Shown: piece after piece, positions 62,929 to 64,000 of the stretch
Layout of the letters: each line of letters opens with the position of its first letter
Position numbering within the stretch: the stretch's first letter is position 1
From: Hyphococcus flavus
GTDB lineage: Bacteria; Pseudomonadota; Alphaproteobacteria; Caulobacterales; Parvularculaceae
DNA length: 64,000 nt
NCBI RefSeq assembly: GCF_028748065.1
Contig: NZ_CP118166.1
Span: 1,875,501-1,939,500 of the forward strand
Direction: 5' to 3'
The notes under the pieces: model-generated
Databases searched by the model: none
Told to the model about the DNA's origin: nothing
The model's input: only the letters and a program-made list of their open reading frames with translations
Made by a program: the position numbers and the translations under genes

Positions 62929-64000
62929 TTAGCCGATGATGCCTTCGAGTTCGGTGAACTGGATCGTTGAGCCATCGTTTAACTCAACAACGCCTGCTGC
63001 ATCGTCGGTAAAGATGATGCCATCTTCATCCGCGGAAACGATAGCCCCTTCTGTTAGGGTTACAGTCCAGTCGGTTCCGAACTCGCCAAGCGATTCCAGT
63101 CCGCCTTCAACCTGAATGAGGTCTGTCCAGCCTTCACCGCCGTTGATTCGGTCAGAGCCATCACCGAGGGCGTAAACAAATATGTCATCGCCATCGCCGC
63201 CATCCATTCGGTCATTGCCTGCGCCGCCGGTGATAACATCATTACCCGCATCGCCACGAATATTGTCTTTTCCGCCGCCGCCGGAAATAATATCATCGCC
63301 ATCGCCGCCACGCTGGACGTCGTTACCATCACCACCGATCAGCGTGTCATCGCCGCCATTGCCGATTTGCGTCGTCTTGCCGGTCATGCCCGTAGCGTCC
63401 ATGAAGTCGTTGCCAGCGGCGCCGTCAACACGTTCCACATTTGAGGAAGTCATGTCGATGGAAAAATCATCGTTACCTTGAACGATGACGCGGTCGTTGC
63501 CTGCGCCTCCATCAATCACTGTATCTTCCGCGTCAGCATAAATTTTGTCATTGCCCGCGCCGCCGTAAAGTTCGTCCGCGCCAGCATTACCGCGAATATT
63601 GTCTTTTCCGCCGCCGCCGGAAATAATATCGTCGCCATCTCCGCCACGCTGGACGTCGTTACCGCCGCCGCCAGTCAATGTGTCGTCGCCGCCATTGCCG
63701 ATCTGAGTTGCTCGACCGCTCATGCCAGTAGCGTCCATGAAGTCGTTGCCGCCGGCGCCGTCAACGCGCTCAACACTAGAGGCGGTCATGTTGATGGAAA
63801 AATCATCGTTACCTTGAACGATGACACGGTCGTTGCCTGCGCCTCCATCAATCACTGTATCTTCCGCGTCAGCATAAATTTTGTCATTGCCCGCGCCGCC
63901 GTAAAGTTCGTCCGCGCCAGCATTACCGCGAATATTGTCTTTTCCGCCGCCGCCGGAAATAATATCGTCGCCATCTCCGCCACGCTGGACGTCGTTACCG
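62929..64000 (-). CDS. RTX-repeat calcium-binding protein, C-terminal part (5' end beyond window)
   Basis: The frame is open from the right window edge to TAA at 62929, at least 357 codons. It consists of tandem RTX nonapeptides (GGDGDDIISGGGGKDNIRG, GGAGNDKIYADAED, GGAGNDRMDGGDGDDIF) separated by a 40-residue spacer with SVERVDG and DFMDATGM. The last 75 residues lack repeats (SLGEFGTDWTVTLTEGAIVS to ELEGIIG) and probably hold the type I secretion signal. RTX repeats bind Ca2+ outside the cell. No type I secretion genes are in view. An internal ATG at 63855 is not the start, since the repeats continue upstream to the edge. Confidence 0.88.
   Translation of the reverse strand, partial: GNDVQRGGDGDDIISGGGGKDNIRGNAGADELYGGAGNDKIYADAEDTVIDGGAGNDRVIVQGNDDFSINMTASSVERVDGAGGNDFMDATGMSGRATQIGNGGDDTLTGGGGNDVQRGGDGDDIISGGGGKDNIRGNAGADELYGGAGNDKIYADAEDTVIDGGAGNDRVIVQGNDDFSIDMTSSNVERVDGAAGNDFMDATGMTGKTTQIGNGGDDTLIGGDGNDVQRGGDGDDIISGGGGKDNIRGDAGNDVITGGAGNDRMDGGDGDDIFVYALGDGSDRINGGEGWTDLIQVEGGLESLGEFGTDWTVTLTEGAIVSADEDGIIFTDDAAGVVELNDGSTIQFTELEGIIG
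63250..64000. repeat. Near-identical 336-bp tandem repeats in the RTX gene
   Basis: Segments 63455-63661 and 63791-63997 differ at only a base or two, offset by exactly 336 bp (112 codons). A more diverged third copy of the RTX part starts near 63250. The array continues past the window edge. Frame-preserving period and near identity point to recent duplication or gene conversion. Confidence 0.9.

Noticed and set aside
63250-64000. Direct repeats at the right edge as a CRISPR array or mobile element
   Set aside because: The period is 336 bp, in frame, and encodes RTX nonapeptides; there are no short repeats with unique spacers and no terminal inverted repeats.

Overview
The window reads as a gene-dense stretch of an alphaproteobacterial chromosome, probably from a marine or saline-habitat member of the Parvularculales / Maricaulales / Hyphomonadales type. 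This placement is an inference from gene content, not a phylogeny: three TonB-dependent receptors, a DUF1501/DUF1800 pair, RTX and autotransporter surface proteins, a TPR-sulfotransferase, and catabolism of ectoine and hydroxyproline. No rRNA, tRNA, CRISPR array, insertion sequence or prophage was recognised. Both ends cut through genes: a HutC-type regulator on the left and an RTX-repeat protein on the right.

Left third (1-14 kb), amino-acid catabolism. hutF and hutC on the minus strand diverge from hutH-hutU, with a HutC-operator-like inverted repeat between them. A proline-racemase-superfamily protein with an unusual Ser/Thr active-site pair follows, then an ornithine-cyclodeaminase-family reductase and an M24 prolidase-like peptidase, all joined by 4-base overlaps. 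Next come a divergent PAS-AraC regulator and a complete route from trans-4-hydroxy-L-proline to 2-oxoglutarate: deaminase, Cys/Cys epimerase, FAD dehydrogenase, semialdehyde dehydrogenase. The theme is use of histidine, hydroxyprolines and Xaa-Pro peptides. A methyltransferase and a separate aldehyde dehydrogenase follow.

Centre left (17-26.6 kb). A TonB-dependent receptor with a candidate promoter bracketed by two matching palindromes heads a tightly packed same-strand cluster: DUF2817 hydrolase, proline-iminopeptidase-like hydrolase, TetR regulator, MFS transporter, lambda-crystallin-type dehydrogenase, BKACE (beta-keto acid cleavage) enzyme, SDR and an orphan protein. It looks like an import-hydrolyse-oxidise-cleave pathway whose substrate I cannot name, and it is the best candidate here for an undescribed catabolic system.

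Centre (26.8-38.4 kb). An ectoine-degradation set (M20 deacetylase, DoeD-like transaminase, DoeA-like hydrolase, DoeC-like dehydrogenase) is followed by a second TonB-dependent receptor, a strong terminator, a TPR-sulfotransferase and a BCCT transporter.

Centre right (38.5-47.4 kb). A BlaI repressor and a short M56 peptidase diverge, across two palindromes, from a TPR protein and a beta-propeller protein. After a bidirectional terminator come a CaiB/BaiF CoA-transferase, a NarL-type response regulator and a divergent 7TM histidine kinase.

Right (47.4-64 kb), cell surface. A 9.4-kb autotransporter gene has a passenger built from about 45 units, each carrying an RTX-like Gly/Asp motif, and lies behind a structured leader. 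On the opposite strand are a TonB-dependent receptor, a Tat-exported DUF1501 protein, a DUF1800 lipoprotein and an RTX protein with near-identical 336-bp tandem repeats running off the window.
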